From an uncultured Porphyromonadaceae bacterium (GTDB lineage Bacteria; Bacteroidota; Bacteroidia; Bacteroidales; Muribaculaceae), in contig CABUIO010000009.1 of assembly GCA_902491625.1 (NCBI GenBank), positions 1 through 64,000 on the forward strand: a stretch of DNA of 64,000 nucleotides. The letters run 5' to 3'. The stretch's first letter is position 1; every line of letters starts with the position of its first letter. The position numbers and the translations under genes were made by a program. The notes beneath the pieces were generated by a model, which saw only the letters and a list, made by a program, of their open reading frames with translations, did no database searches and was not told the origin of the DNA. Below are positions 1 to 7,697 of the stretch, piece after piece.

Positions 1-68
1 CTCCAAAACGCTCAACAAAGCGTGCTAATTTTGGTACACGAAACTGAACACCCTAGCTGGTAATTATC

Positions 69-281
69 ATGGGAATAGTATGCCCTTCCTTTAGTTTACG
101 GCTATTCAATTCGGATTATTTATTTATCTTGCTATCTATCCCAACCTTGATTGTTTATCAATATAATATATCAATAAGTCTCAAGTATGATACAATTGGG
201 CAAACTATACTTTTAATATTTGGGCTAATTTTTTATAATCCATTTTATTCTAAGAAAGTTCTCAGGAACAATTGGATTTAG
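69..281 (+). CDS. Small membrane protein, possibly DUF6804-like
   Basis: This 70-residue open frame encodes two hydrophobic stretches (about residues 12-33 and 43-57). Its end, YNPFYSKKVLRNNWI, resembles the NPF...W ending of small DUF6804-type membrane proteins. An in-frame TAG at 54-56 prevents a longer upstream frame, so it is either a complete small gene or a remnant. The surrounding DNA is much more AT-rich than the rest of the window, which fits acquired or decaying sequence. Function is unknown; the family link is from memory of the motif and is weak. Confidence 0.35.
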   Translation: MGIVCPSFSLRLFNSDYLFILLSIPTLIVYQYNISISLKYDTIGQTILLIFGLIFYNPFYSKKVLRNNWI

Positions 282-332
282 AAAGTATGACTATTGTTTT
301 TAATATAGATACCATACATTTATAAACATAAA

Positions 333-598
333 GGTGATTTAACTCATTGATGCGATGAATATATTTCCGATGTTCTCGACCTAAACCGCGGTTTAGGTCG
401 AGAATGTTGTTTACACGGCCTCCGACTATGCGGCTCATGAAGTCTTGCTCCAGCTGCATCAGTTCACCGACGTTTGATGTGAACTGGTCGTAATGCTTGG
501 AGCCTTGGATGAAAAGATTGAAGATTGCCTGTGACTGATTTTCGACACCGTAGTCATCTCTCAAATCATCGCATAACCGCTCAACCGGAGTCTTTTAT
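333..598 (-). pseudogene. Decayed duplicate of the 3' half of the adjacent TetR gene
   Basis: On the minus strand this stretch repeats the last half of the TetR gene immediately upstream (620-1162), including shared runs such as AIFNLFIQGSKHYDQFTSN and FMSRIVGGRVNNILDLNR. It lacks the helix-turn-helix half. Its reading frame is disturbed near its 5' edge (about 575-598) and again at 373-404, where one extra base shifts the frame after LDLNR, so the C-terminal ending of the intact gene is lost. A 100-residue open frame (262-564) remains but no start signal is evident. It is best read as a tandem partial duplication that has decayed. Confidence 0.8.
373..404. repeat. Perfect 32-bp palindrome inside the TetR pseudogene
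   Basis: The two 16-base halves, 373-388 and 389-404, are exact reverse complements with no loop. The matching site in the intact gene (about 666-695) is only an imperfect palindrome. The pseudogene copy differs from it by one inserted G and substitutions, and all of these make the two arms match. Confidence 0.9.
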
Positions 599-619
599 AG
601 CTAAATAACTTATTGAAAC

Positions 620-1162
620 CTACTTAGAATCAAAGTTCATTGATTCAATAAAGATATTTCCGATATTCTCGACATAAACGCGGTTTAGGTCGAGGATGTT
701 GTTTACCCGGCCACCTACTATGCGGCTCATGAAGTTCTGCTCCAACTGCATCAGTTCACCGATGTTTGATGTGAACTGGTCATAGTGTTTGGAGCCTTGG
801 ATGAAAAGATTAAAGATTGCCTGTGACGGATTTTCCACACCATAGTTGTCCTTCAAATCATCGCGGACCCGTTCAAACGGGGTCTTGTATTTGTTATAAA
901 AATCGGAGACGGTAGATTTTGCAAGGGTCTCCCTCTCGTCAGCCGAGAGCGCGAACACAGGGAAGAACAGCTCATCAAAGATGTTGGCGAAAAGAGTCTT
1001 TTTGTTTTTGAAGTAGTATGCGATAGCCCCCCTTGTCTGCCTGATCACCTTTTCGATGTCGGAAATCGAGATAGCGTCCCAACTGCCGGTAGCAACCAGC
1101 GGATAGCACTTTCTCAGTATATCCTGCCTGTTTCTCAATGACTGTTCCCGATGTTTCGACAT
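620..1162 (-). CDS. TetR/AcrR-family transcriptional regulator
   Basis: This 180-residue protein has an N-terminal TetR-type DNA-binding domain: the segment DISDIEKVIRQTRGAIAYYF-like (ISISDIEKVIRQTRGAIAYY) followed by KNKKTLFANIFDEL is the usual helix-turn-helix and helix 4. The C-terminal half is the ligand and dimer part and cannot be assigned a ligand. I chose the Met at 1162 (MSKHREQS) over the upstream Met at 1186, since family members begin shortly before the RxxIL helix. A TAnnTTTG box on the minus strand (1218-1225) lies about 55 bases upstream. An imperfect inverted repeat at 1239-1280 is a candidate operator. No target gene is next to it; a decayed partial copy follows downstream. 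Confidence 0.8.
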   Translation of the reverse strand: MSKHREQSLRNRQDILRKCYPLVATGSWDAISISDIEKVIRQTRGAIAYYFKNKKTLFANIFDELFFPVFALSADERETLAKSTVSDFYNKYKTPFERVRDDLKDNYGVENPSQAIFNLFIQGSKHYDQFTSNIGELMQLEQNFMSRIVGGRVNNILDLNRVYVENIGNIFIESMNFDSK

Positions 1163-1238
1163 TACGCAAAAAGGGTATGGAGTCACGCTTCGTATCCGTC
1201 TGCCTTCTGGACATATACAAACATAAAAGCAACAGTTT

Positions 1239-1280
1239 GGTTTGGTTCGGGCTTTATATATGCCCGGTTAAACCTAAACC
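1239..1280. promoter_or_regulatory. Imperfect inverted repeat upstream of the TetR gene
   Basis: Arms 1239-1252 and 1262-1280 pair through CGGGC/GCCCG and flanking GGTTT/AAACC blocks around a TTTATATAT centre. It lies just upstream of the TAnnTTTG box at 1218-1225, so it may bind the regulator. This is inference from position only. The rest of 1281-1441 holds no gene I can support, only a second hairpin (ACACCCAA...TTGGGTGT, about 1399-1437). Confidence 0.35.
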
Positions 1281-1441
1281 AATATATAGGGCTGGGTAAA
1301 AAAGAAAGAAGGGCAGGCGTTTTGGGCAGGCGAGTTATGCCGGAAATGTTAAAGCCGTTTCTTTTTTGACCAGCCCGCAGAGTTAAGAATATATAAAAAC
1401 ACCCAACTTTACACGATTTGGGTGTAAAATTGGGTGTAGAT

Positions 1442-1472
1442 GCAATAAAAGCCTGAGAATCAGGCTTTATTG
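1442..1472 (-). terminator. Hairpin terminator after tRNA-Ser
   Basis: GCAATAAAAGCCTGA and TCAGGCTTTATTGC form a long stem with a three-base loop directly after the tRNA-Ser 3' end. The A- and T-rich stem ends make it usable from both strands. Confidence 0.7.
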
Positions 1473-1561
1473 CGGAGAGGACGAGATTCGAACTCGTGGA
1501 AGGAATTGCTCCCTTCGTCGGTTTAGCAAACCGGTGGTTTCAGCCACTCACCCACCTCTCC
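1473..1561 (-). tRNA. tRNA-Ser (anticodon GCU)
   Basis: On the minus strand the sequence starts GGAGAGGTGGGTGAGTGG and closes with the matching CCTCTCC acceptor arm. The anticodon loop reads TTTGCTAAA, giving GCU, and a long variable arm is present as expected for serine tRNA. The T loop GTTCGAATC is standard. The discriminator base is G and CA follows in the DNA. It has its own promoter (1619-1650) and a downstream hairpin. Its 3' end points toward the AT-rich left edge of the window, an arrangement often seen where elements have integrated into tRNA 3' ends. Confidence 0.95.
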
Positions 1562-1575
1562 TTTCAAGGTTATGT

Positions 1576-1614
1576 CGCAAAAGCCTCGCGCCTACAGGCT
1601 CGGTGGCTTTTGCG
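1576..1614. repeat. 10-bp perfect inverted repeat in the tRNA-Ser leader
   Basis: CGCAAAAGCC (1576-1585) and GGCTTTTGCG (1605-1614) are exact inverted copies around a 19-base loop between the tRNA-Ser promoter and the mature tRNA 5' end. It may be a processing structure in the precursor transcript. Confidence 0.5.
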
Positions 1615-1618
1615 TGTG

Positions 1619-1650
1619 CAAAGTTAAGACGTTTTTTCTTTGTTTGCAAA
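1619..1650 (-). promoter_or_regulatory. Bacteroidetes-type promoter for tRNA-Ser
   Basis: On the minus strand a TTTG (1647-1650) is followed after 20 bases by TAACTTTG (1619-1626), an exact fit to the TTTG / TAnnTTTG primary sigma pattern. The rest of 1651-1888 contains only the bioB leader, with a TAATTTTG box on the plus strand at 1823-1830. Confidence 0.75.
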
Positions 1651-1888
1651 TTTTCGCGAGTTTTTTTGCCGATTTTATCTGACGTCAGGTCTCGTGATTC
1701 TCATAACATACTATCTGTCACTACTTTCACTTTCCGACTCTGTTACACTTCTTATTCGGCCGCGAGACTTTTCAATCTGTTTTTTCTTTGTCGCGACACT
1801 TTTAAGGTACAAGCTTTTTTATTAATTTTGCGTGGCGAAATGGCAGCGTTACGATTTTTACTGTCCATTTCCATAATTCGCTTTTATT

Positions 1889-2884
1889 ATGTCAGAAAAT
1901 TCTATCGCTCCATTATCGGATGGCGAGCTGGATTCGCTCGTCGACCGTATCATAAATGAGGGTTACCGTATATCGCGTGCCGAAGCCGATGCTTTGGCTG
2001 CACATAAGGATCTTGATTCACTGTGCGACGCAGCCGATCGCCTCACGACGTCGCTCGTGGGTCGCGAGGTGGACAGCTGCAGCATTGTGAACGCCCGCAG
2101 CGGGCTTTGCGGCGAGGATTGCAAATGGTGCGCTCAGGCGAGCCGCCATCACACAGGTTGCTCGACCTACAATATCATCGACACCGAGGAGGCCATGGCC
2201 GCAGCACATGCCAACGAGACGGCCGGAGTGAAGCGTTTCTCGCTTGTCACGAGCGGCAAGCGCGTGACAGACAAAGATCTGCCCGCATTCTGCGAACTTT
2301 ACCGCCGTCTTGGCGAGGAGACGAACCTTTATCTTTGTGCCTCGATGGGACTTCTGTCGCGGGAGCAGCTTGATGAGCTGAGCAATGCAGGAGTGAAGCG
2401 CTATCATTGCAACCTTGAGACTTCCGAGTCGTTCTTCCCCCGACTTTGCACATCCCACACTCAGGAAGAAAAAAAGCGCACCATCCGCGCGGCACGCGAG
2501 GCCGGAATGGCGATCTGTTCCGGAGGCATCATCGGCATGGGCGAGAGCATGGCTGACCGTCTGGATCTTGCCTTCGAGCTTCGCGAGTTAGACGTGGATT
2601 CAGTGCCAATCAACATCCTGAATCCCATAAAGGGCACTCCGCTGGAGAATCAGCCTCTGATAAGCGAGGAGGAAGTGATCCGCACCGTGGCTCTGTTCAG
2701 ATTCATACTTCCCGACAAGACCCTGCGTTTCGCCGGTGGCCGGGCACGCCTGAGCCACAAGAGCATGGTGCGCATACTTCGCGGAGGTATGAACGGCGCC
2801 CTGATGGGCGATCTGCTCACTTCTGTGGGCAATGGTGTTAACGAGGACCGTCAGCTTTTTGCCGACGCAGATATGAAATACTGA
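1889..2884 (+). CDS. bioB: Biotin synthase
   Basis: This is a radical SAM enzyme that inserts sulfur into dethiobiotin, the last step of biotin synthesis. The 331-residue length is normal for the family. The CxxxCxxC cluster motif is C74, C78 and C81 in GLCGEDCKWCAQ. The following YNIIDTEE, the YHCNLETSE segment and RFAGGRARL near the end fit BioB. A TAATTTTG -7 box at 1823-1830 gives a leader of about 55 bases. The stop overlaps the start of rex (ATGA), so the two are translationally coupled. No other biotin gene is nearby, so precursor synthesis must be encoded elsewhere. Confidence 0.95.
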   Translation: MSENSIAPLSDGELDSLVDRIINEGYRISRAEADALAAHKDLDSLCDAADRLTTSLVGREVDSCSIVNARSGLCGEDCKWCAQASRHHTGCSTYNIIDTEEAMAAAHANETAGVKRFSLVTSGKRVTDKDLPAFCELYRRLGEETNLYLCASMGLLSREQLDELSNAGVKRYHCNLETSESFFPRLCTSHTQEEKKRTIRAAREAGMAICSGGIIGMGESMADRLDLAFELRELDVDSVPINILNPIKGTPLENQPLISEEEVIRTVALFRFILPDKTLRFAGGRARLSHKSMVRILRGGMNGALMGDLLTSVGNGVNEDRQLFADADMKY

Positions 2885-3546
2885 TGAATCTACCCGAACT
2901 CAACGAGAAAAACCGCGACAACGGCAGCATAGAGCTTCCGGAGCCTTCGCTGCGCCGTCTGCCCTGGTATCTGGCCTACGTCGACATCCTGCGCCAGACG
3001 GGAGCGGAGACAGTGTCTTCGACCCAGATATCGCGGGCGCTCAATGTCGATCCGTCGCAGATCGCCAAGGATCTATCGCTTCTCAACATCAAAGGCAAGA
3101 CGCGCATCGGCTACGACATAGCCGACCTGTCGTCGGCCCTTTCGGAGTTTCTCGGCTTCCGCAAGCGCCACAAGGCGTTCGTGATGGGCTGCGGCAGCCT
3201 TGGCTCGGCGCTGATGCAGGACAAGGGATTGTCGAACTACGGACTGGAAATCGTGGCCGGATTCGACATACGCACCGACCTTGCAGGGAAGAAAGTCAGC
3301 GGTGTGCCGATGTATCTTATCGGCGACATGCGGCGCATCCAGGAAGAGGAGCAGGCCAGCATAGGCATTCTTACCGTGCCCGCAGTAAAAGCCCAGGAAG
3401 CCGCTGACTTCATGGTGGCCGCCGGCCTGAAAGCCATATGGAATTTCACACCCTACCGCATCCGGGTGAGGGAGGGAATCGTGAAAGCCAACACCTCAAT
3501 CTACGCACATCTCGCATTGATTTACAACCGCTTAGCCAATATCTGA
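2884..3546 (+). CDS. rex: Redox-sensing transcriptional repressor Rex
   Basis: Rex senses the NADH/NAD+ ratio and represses fermentative and respiratory genes when NADH is low. The 220-residue protein has a winged-helix N-terminus (about residues 22-85: RLPWYLAYVDIL, STQISRALNVDPSQIAKDL) and a Rossmann fold starting at MGCGSLGSAL (residues 101-110), then FDIRTDLAGKKVSGVPM. The C-terminal helix ends LALIYNRLANI, as expected for the domain-swapped dimer. Its ATG overlaps the bioB stop. No exact TTGTGA-N6-TCACAA operator was spotted near it. Confidence 0.93.
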   Translation: MNLPELNEKNRDNGSIELPEPSLRRLPWYLAYVDILRQTGAETVSSTQISRALNVDPSQIAKDLSLLNIKGKTRIGYDIADLSSALSEFLGFRKRHKAFVMGCGSLGSALMQDKGLSNYGLEIVAGFDIRTDLAGKKVSGVPMYLIGDMRRIQEEEQASIGILTVPAVKAQEAADFMVAAGLKAIWNFTPYRIRVREGIVKANTSIYAHLALIYNRLANI

Positions 3547-3553
3547 CATTACC

Positions 3554-4183
3554 GTGAAGATCATTGCCACCGACAACAACTACGGACTGCGCGAGGAAAG
3601 CGGCCATCCGGCATGGTATCTCCTCACGCACAGCTGTCTGCAACGCGACAACAAGCCGCTTTACGTGCCCGACTGGGATGCGGATTTCCGTCTGTTCCCC
3701 TCCATGGCGGTGCGCATCGACAGACTCGGCAAATCAATAGCGGAGCGTTTCGCATACAGGTATTGGGATCACTGGAGTTTCGGATTCAGCCTGCGCGGTG
3801 TCGACACTCTGCGCCGTCTCCGCGAGCAAGGATTTCCGCAGGGGGAGGCATTGGCATTTGACTGCAGCGCCATCATCGCCCCGGAATGGCTTGAAGTCGA
3901 CCGCACTTCGCTCCTCTCGACAGAATTTTCAATCACAGATGGTGATAACGAAATCTGCTGCTGGAAATATTCCTCTCTCGCTCTGGGCGCCGACGCACTT
4001 ATAGAGCATCTGAGCCGCAGGATGACCTTCAAGACAGGCGACATTCTCTACCTCGGATTTCCCTCGGAAGGCATTCCTTTGCAGAAGGATATGAAAATTA
4101 TTGTTAATAAGAAGATTAACTCAGAAACCGATACAATTTTTGACAAGATTTCGGGTTTTAACATAAAGACATACCCTAACTAA
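3554..4183 (+). CDS. FAH-family protein lacking the metal-binding residues
   Basis: The 209-residue protein aligns by eye with the short fumarylacetoacetate hydrolase-like proteins found next to rex in Bacteroides: MKIIATDNNYG at the start, VRIDRLGKSIAERFAYRYW, and the ending GDILYLGFPSEGIPL. In those relatives the Mg2+ ligands are Glu residues just before VVVRI and an Asp in GIDFTARD. Here these positions read LFPSMAVRI and GFSLRGVD, so the ligands appear lost. The last 30 residues are an extra AT-rich tail. The start is a GTG eight bases after the rex stop. It is probably a non-catalytic relative; its role is unknown. Confidence 0.7.
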   Translation: MKIIATDNNYGLREESGHPAWYLLTHSCLQRDNKPLYVPDWDADFRLFPSMAVRIDRLGKSIAERFAYRYWDHWSFGFSLRGVDTLRRLREQGFPQGEALAFDCSAIIAPEWLEVDRTSLLSTEFSITDGDNEICCWKYSSLALGADALIEHLSRRMTFKTGDILYLGFPSEGIPLQKDMKIIVNKKINSETDTIFDKISGFNIKTYPN

Positions 4184-4206
4184 CGTTAACCAGCCTAACA
4201 GAATAT

Positions 4207-7200
4207 ATGTTGATCAACATAAAAAGAATACTATCACTGCGTGCCGGTGCCGCGTTGCTCACCGCTGCCGCCGCCCAAACCGCATTTTCCGGCCACGGCA
4301 TGACATTTACCGCCACCAGTCCCCTGAGCGAAGGCAACTGGGTGAAGGTCGGAGTGAACGGCGCCGGTGTGTGCCGCATCAGCTACGACGAGCTGCGCGA
4401 CATGGGGTTCGGTAATCCTGAGAGCGTGGCAGTGTTCGGCCGCGGCGCAGACATGTTCGACGGCGACTTCAAGGATGGCGAGGGCAACGACATATACAGC
4501 GACAAGCTTCAGGCCGTCAGCACCATGCACCGTAACAACGCCATCTATTTCTACAGCCGCGGTCCCGTGAAGCTGCAATACACTGAAAATGGCGTCGACC
4601 GTGTGAGCAACAACGTCTACACCACCAAGGCATATTATTTCCTCACTGACACAGGCAAGGACGCCTCCCTCATCACAGCTCCCGTTTCCACAAACGCTCC
4701 TGCTCCGGATAAAAGCTACTCCACTGCACTTGGCTATCAGCTTTTCGAGGAGGACAATCTCTATCCATTCCATACCGGCGAGGAATTCTTCGGCTGGGAT
4801 CTGAAGTCCGCTCCCGGCGGCAAGGTGTCGCTTACCTACAGTCTGCCCGGCGCTATCGCCGGAAGCGACGTAAAATTAGCCTGCAAGGGAGTTGCCAAGA
4901 TTGTCGGTCCCGATGCAATGGTGTTCAGCCTCAAGTCCGGCGAAACCACCAATGAGATAGGGAAAATGAACTTCATGAATCTTGCCACCGACGCCTACTA
5001 CAGCTATTCCGGCAACGGCAGCTCCGTGTTCCTTTCCGGCAAGCTTCCCGGCGCCGAGGGGGAGCTTATCGTGAGCGATCAGTATCCGGCACGTTCAACC
5101 TTCTCCGCCCTGGACTACGTGGTCGTGACAGCACCGCGCAGTCTGGCTATGCAGGAGGGAGAGAAATGGTTTGAGGTCTACACACCCGACTATACCGCCG
5201 CGGCAGGTCCGGTTGCCATCGCGTCGGCTCCGGCCGACCTCGTGGTCTGGGACGTGGCCGACTCCAATGATGTCATAGCCCTCCCCTACACTATTGACGA
5301 AGCCGGTACCGCCTACGTTTCCGGTCTCCGCGAAAACAAACGCCAAGGCACACTCGTGGCGTTCTCCGCTTCCGCGCCACTGCTCGGCATTGACAGCTAC
5401 AAGCGTGTCGAGAACCAGAACCTTCACTCCATCGCGGCCGGAGAGATCCCCGCGATGCTCATCATCACCACATCCGAACTCAAGGCAGAGGCCGAACGGC
5501 TGGCCGCCATACATAAGAATTATCAGAACGAGCATGTAGCCGTGGCCGTAAGCGAGCAGATCATCAACGAGTTCACTCAGGGAACTCCCGACCCGATGGC
5601 CTACAAGGCTCTCGTGAGGATGATCTACGACGCGGACAACGCCGACAGCCGTACATTCGGCTCCGTTCTTCTACTTGGCGCCATGCGCGCCGACAACCGC
5701 GGCATCGATACTCCGCTCCCCGACTATCCGCTGCTCATTTGCAAGGAAACAACACAGAGCGACGCCGTAACCAATTCTTTCACCATCCCCGACTTCTATG
5801 TGCAGATGGCCAACCATTACGGTGACGACAAATCCGGCAACAACTATTTCACCCGCACGCAGGATCTGGCCGTAGGCGTCATTCCGGCCGAATCGCCCGA
5901 AGTGGCGCGTCTATACGTCAACAAGATCGAGGCTTGGCTCAACGACACATCCGTCGCCTCATGGCTTGGCACCGTGATATACACCGCCGACGGCTCGAAT
6001 GAGAACGAACACATCAGCGAGAGCGAACTTGCGGCCATCAGCTGGAACGATATCGACAATGCCTTCACCGCCAACAAGCTCTACAACAATGCATATCCGG
6101 ATTCCGAGATCCGCCCTCATTTCCTACGCACCATCGAAAGCGGAACCCTCTGGAGCAACTATCTCGGCCACGCTTCCAACCGCGGACTTAACACGCTTCT
6201 CTGGGACAAAGGCGACTTCAAGAAACTCACTAACGACCGCCTCGGTTTCATCTATCTCGGCGGCTGCTCGATCTCCGACTTCGAACACGGCGCCCGCGGC
6301 TCCGGCGAGGAGATGATCCTCTCCACGCCCCACGGAGTCATGGGCGGCATCATGTCCAACCGCACCACACTCTCCACCTCCAACTTCCTGCTGCTCTGCG
6401 ACCTCATCAAGGCCGCCCTCAAGGAGAGTCCTTTCGGAGCCTCAGCCTCCGACGCGCTGCTGAGTTCACCCCGCACATTCGGAGAGATCACACGTATGGC
6501 CATGAACGCCAACACCCGAGGCAACTCCAACAAGCTTGCCTACGTGCTGATGTGCGATCCCGCGCTACGCTCGCTGATGCCCTCCGCCTCCATATCGCTT
6601 AAGATCGACGGCAAAGCCGCCGCAGGAGACGTGGAAGTCTATCCCGGCAGCGAAATCACCCTTTCAGGATCCATCGACACACGCGACGGCAAACTGATCG
6701 ACGGCTTCAACGGCGAGCTTTACGCCAAGCTCTACGCTCCGGGCATCGTGATGCCGACACGCACTGTCGGCGACTCAAAGTCTATCGACATCCTCCACGA
6801 CAACATCCTGATGGCAACAGTGCCCCTTGAAGTGACAGACGGACGATTCTCCGGCACATTCCGCATCCCCGAGGGCATAGGCGAGCCGGGAAGCAAGCTG
6901 ACGCTCCGCCTCACGGCCTTCGATTTCGAGACGCGGCGCACCGCCACCGCATCGCAAAGCCTCGTTTCGCTTCCTTTCACCGAAGGCAAATCCGAGGTCG
7001 ACAACGAGAACCCCGTAATTGAGAAATTCTATGCCGACAGTCCGTCGTTCAACTCCGGAGACGCCGTCGGTCCGGATCCGGTGCTCTTCGCCGTCATAAC
7101 CGACAACGCCGGCATGAATCCCGGCGGCCACTCCGCAGACACGGCGTTCAGCCTCAGCATCGACGGCAGAATCGCCGACACCAACATATCCCAATTCGTC

Positions 7201-7656
7201 ACACTCAGCGACGAAGGTCGTCAGCTCAGTCTGCGCTATCCGCTGAAAGGACTTGTATGCGGCATGCACACCGCCGCCATCAAGGCGTTTGACAATTCAG
7301 GCAATTCCTGCGCATCCGTGATTCAGTTCAACGTGCAGCCGGCCGTTCCTTCGATGACCTCTCTGGCCGTCGAGTCCTCGCTCGTGCGCGACAAAGTCAC
7401 CGTCACCGCCTCCACGCCGTCCGATGCCGGATACACTCCGGCGGAAGCCATACTCATCATCACCGACGCACTCGGCAACATGGTGAAGACGATTGCCATG
7501 GCCTCGGACTCGGCTGACTGGGACGTGACAAGCGCCGACGGCAAACGTGTGGCTGAAGGTGTCTACTACGCACGCTGCCGCTTCATCACCGCGAGCGGCG
7601 CCGCAGGCGTCACCGAGCCGACACGCCTCGTTGTCATCCGCGACAAAAACAAATAA
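4207..7656 (+). CDS. PorU-like C25 (gingipain-fold) cysteine peptidase
   Basis: This 1149-residue exported protein has a signal peptide (residues 1-29), an N-terminal region opening GNWVKVGVNGAGVCRISYDEL that matches PorU, a C25 peptidase domain (about 415-770) and an Ig-like C-terminal domain with a FlgD-like ending (ADGKRVAEGVYYARCRF). Candidate catalytic residues are H655 in LGHASNRG and C687 in GGCSISDF, with a gingipain-like spacing of about 32. PorU is the sortase of type IX secretion that removes C-terminal signals and attaches substrates to A-LPS. A second, more typical PorU lies at 22422-25874, so this copy may have a different substrate range. The gap after the FAH-like gene is 23 bases. 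Confidence 0.8.
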   Translation: MLINIKRILSLRAGAALLTAAAAQTAFSGHGMTFTATSPLSEGNWVKVGVNGAGVCRISYDELRDMGFGNPESVAVFGRGADMFDGDFKDGEGNDIYSDKLQAVSTMHRNNAIYFYSRGPVKLQYTENGVDRVSNNVYTTKAYYFLTDTGKDASLITAPVSTNAPAPDKSYSTALGYQLFEEDNLYPFHTGEEFFGWDLKSAPGGKVSLTYSLPGAIAGSDVKLACKGVAKIVGPDAMVFSLKSGETTNEIGKMNFMNLATDAYYSYSGNGSSVFLSGKLPGAEGELIVSDQYPARSTFSALDYVVVTAPRSLAMQEGEKWFEVYTPDYTAAAGPVAIASAPADLVVWDVADSNDVIALPYTIDEAGTAYVSGLRENKRQGTLVAFSASAPLLGIDSYKRVENQNLHSIAAGEIPAMLIITTSELKAEAERLAAIHKNYQNEHVAVAVSEQIINEFTQGTPDPMAYKALVRMIYDADNADSRTFGSVLLLGAMRADNRGIDTPLPDYPLLICKETTQSDAVTNSFTIPDFYVQMANHYGDDKSGNNYFTRTQDLAVGVIPAESPEVARLYVNKIEAWLNDTSVASWLGTVIYTADGSNENEHISESELAAISWNDIDNAFTANKLYNNAYPDSEIRPHFLRTIESGTLWSNYLGHASNRGLNTLLWDKGDFKKLTNDRLGFIYLGGCSISDFEHGARGSGEEMILSTPHGVMGGIMSNRTTLSTSNFLLLCDLIKAALKESPFGASASDALLSSPRTFGEITRMAMNANTRGNSNKLAYVLMCDPALRSLMPSASISLKIDGKAAAGDVEVYPGSEITLSGSIDTRDGKLIDGFNGELYAKLYAPGIVMPTRTVGDSKSIDILHDNILMATVPLEVTDGRFSGTFRIPEGIGEPGSKLTLRLTAFDFETRRTATASQSLVSLPFTEGKSEVDNENPVIEKFYADSPSFNSGDAVGPDPVLFAVITDNAGMNPGGHSADTAFSLSIDGRIADTNISQFVTLSDEGRQLSLRYPLKGLVCGMHTAAIKAFDNSGNSCASVIQFNVQPAVPSMTSLAVESSLVRDKVTVTASTPSDAGYTPAEAILIITDALGNMVKTIAMASDSADWDVTSADGKRVAEGVYYARCRFITASGAAGVTEPTRLVVIRDKNK

Positions 7657-7697
7657 AACGACACCCCACATTCAGGTCATCCATATCAACTGTCAAA

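Noticed and set aside
2884..3546. Possible Rex operator near its own gene
   Set aside because: No good match to TTGTGA-N6-TCACAA could be found by eye in 1562-2884.
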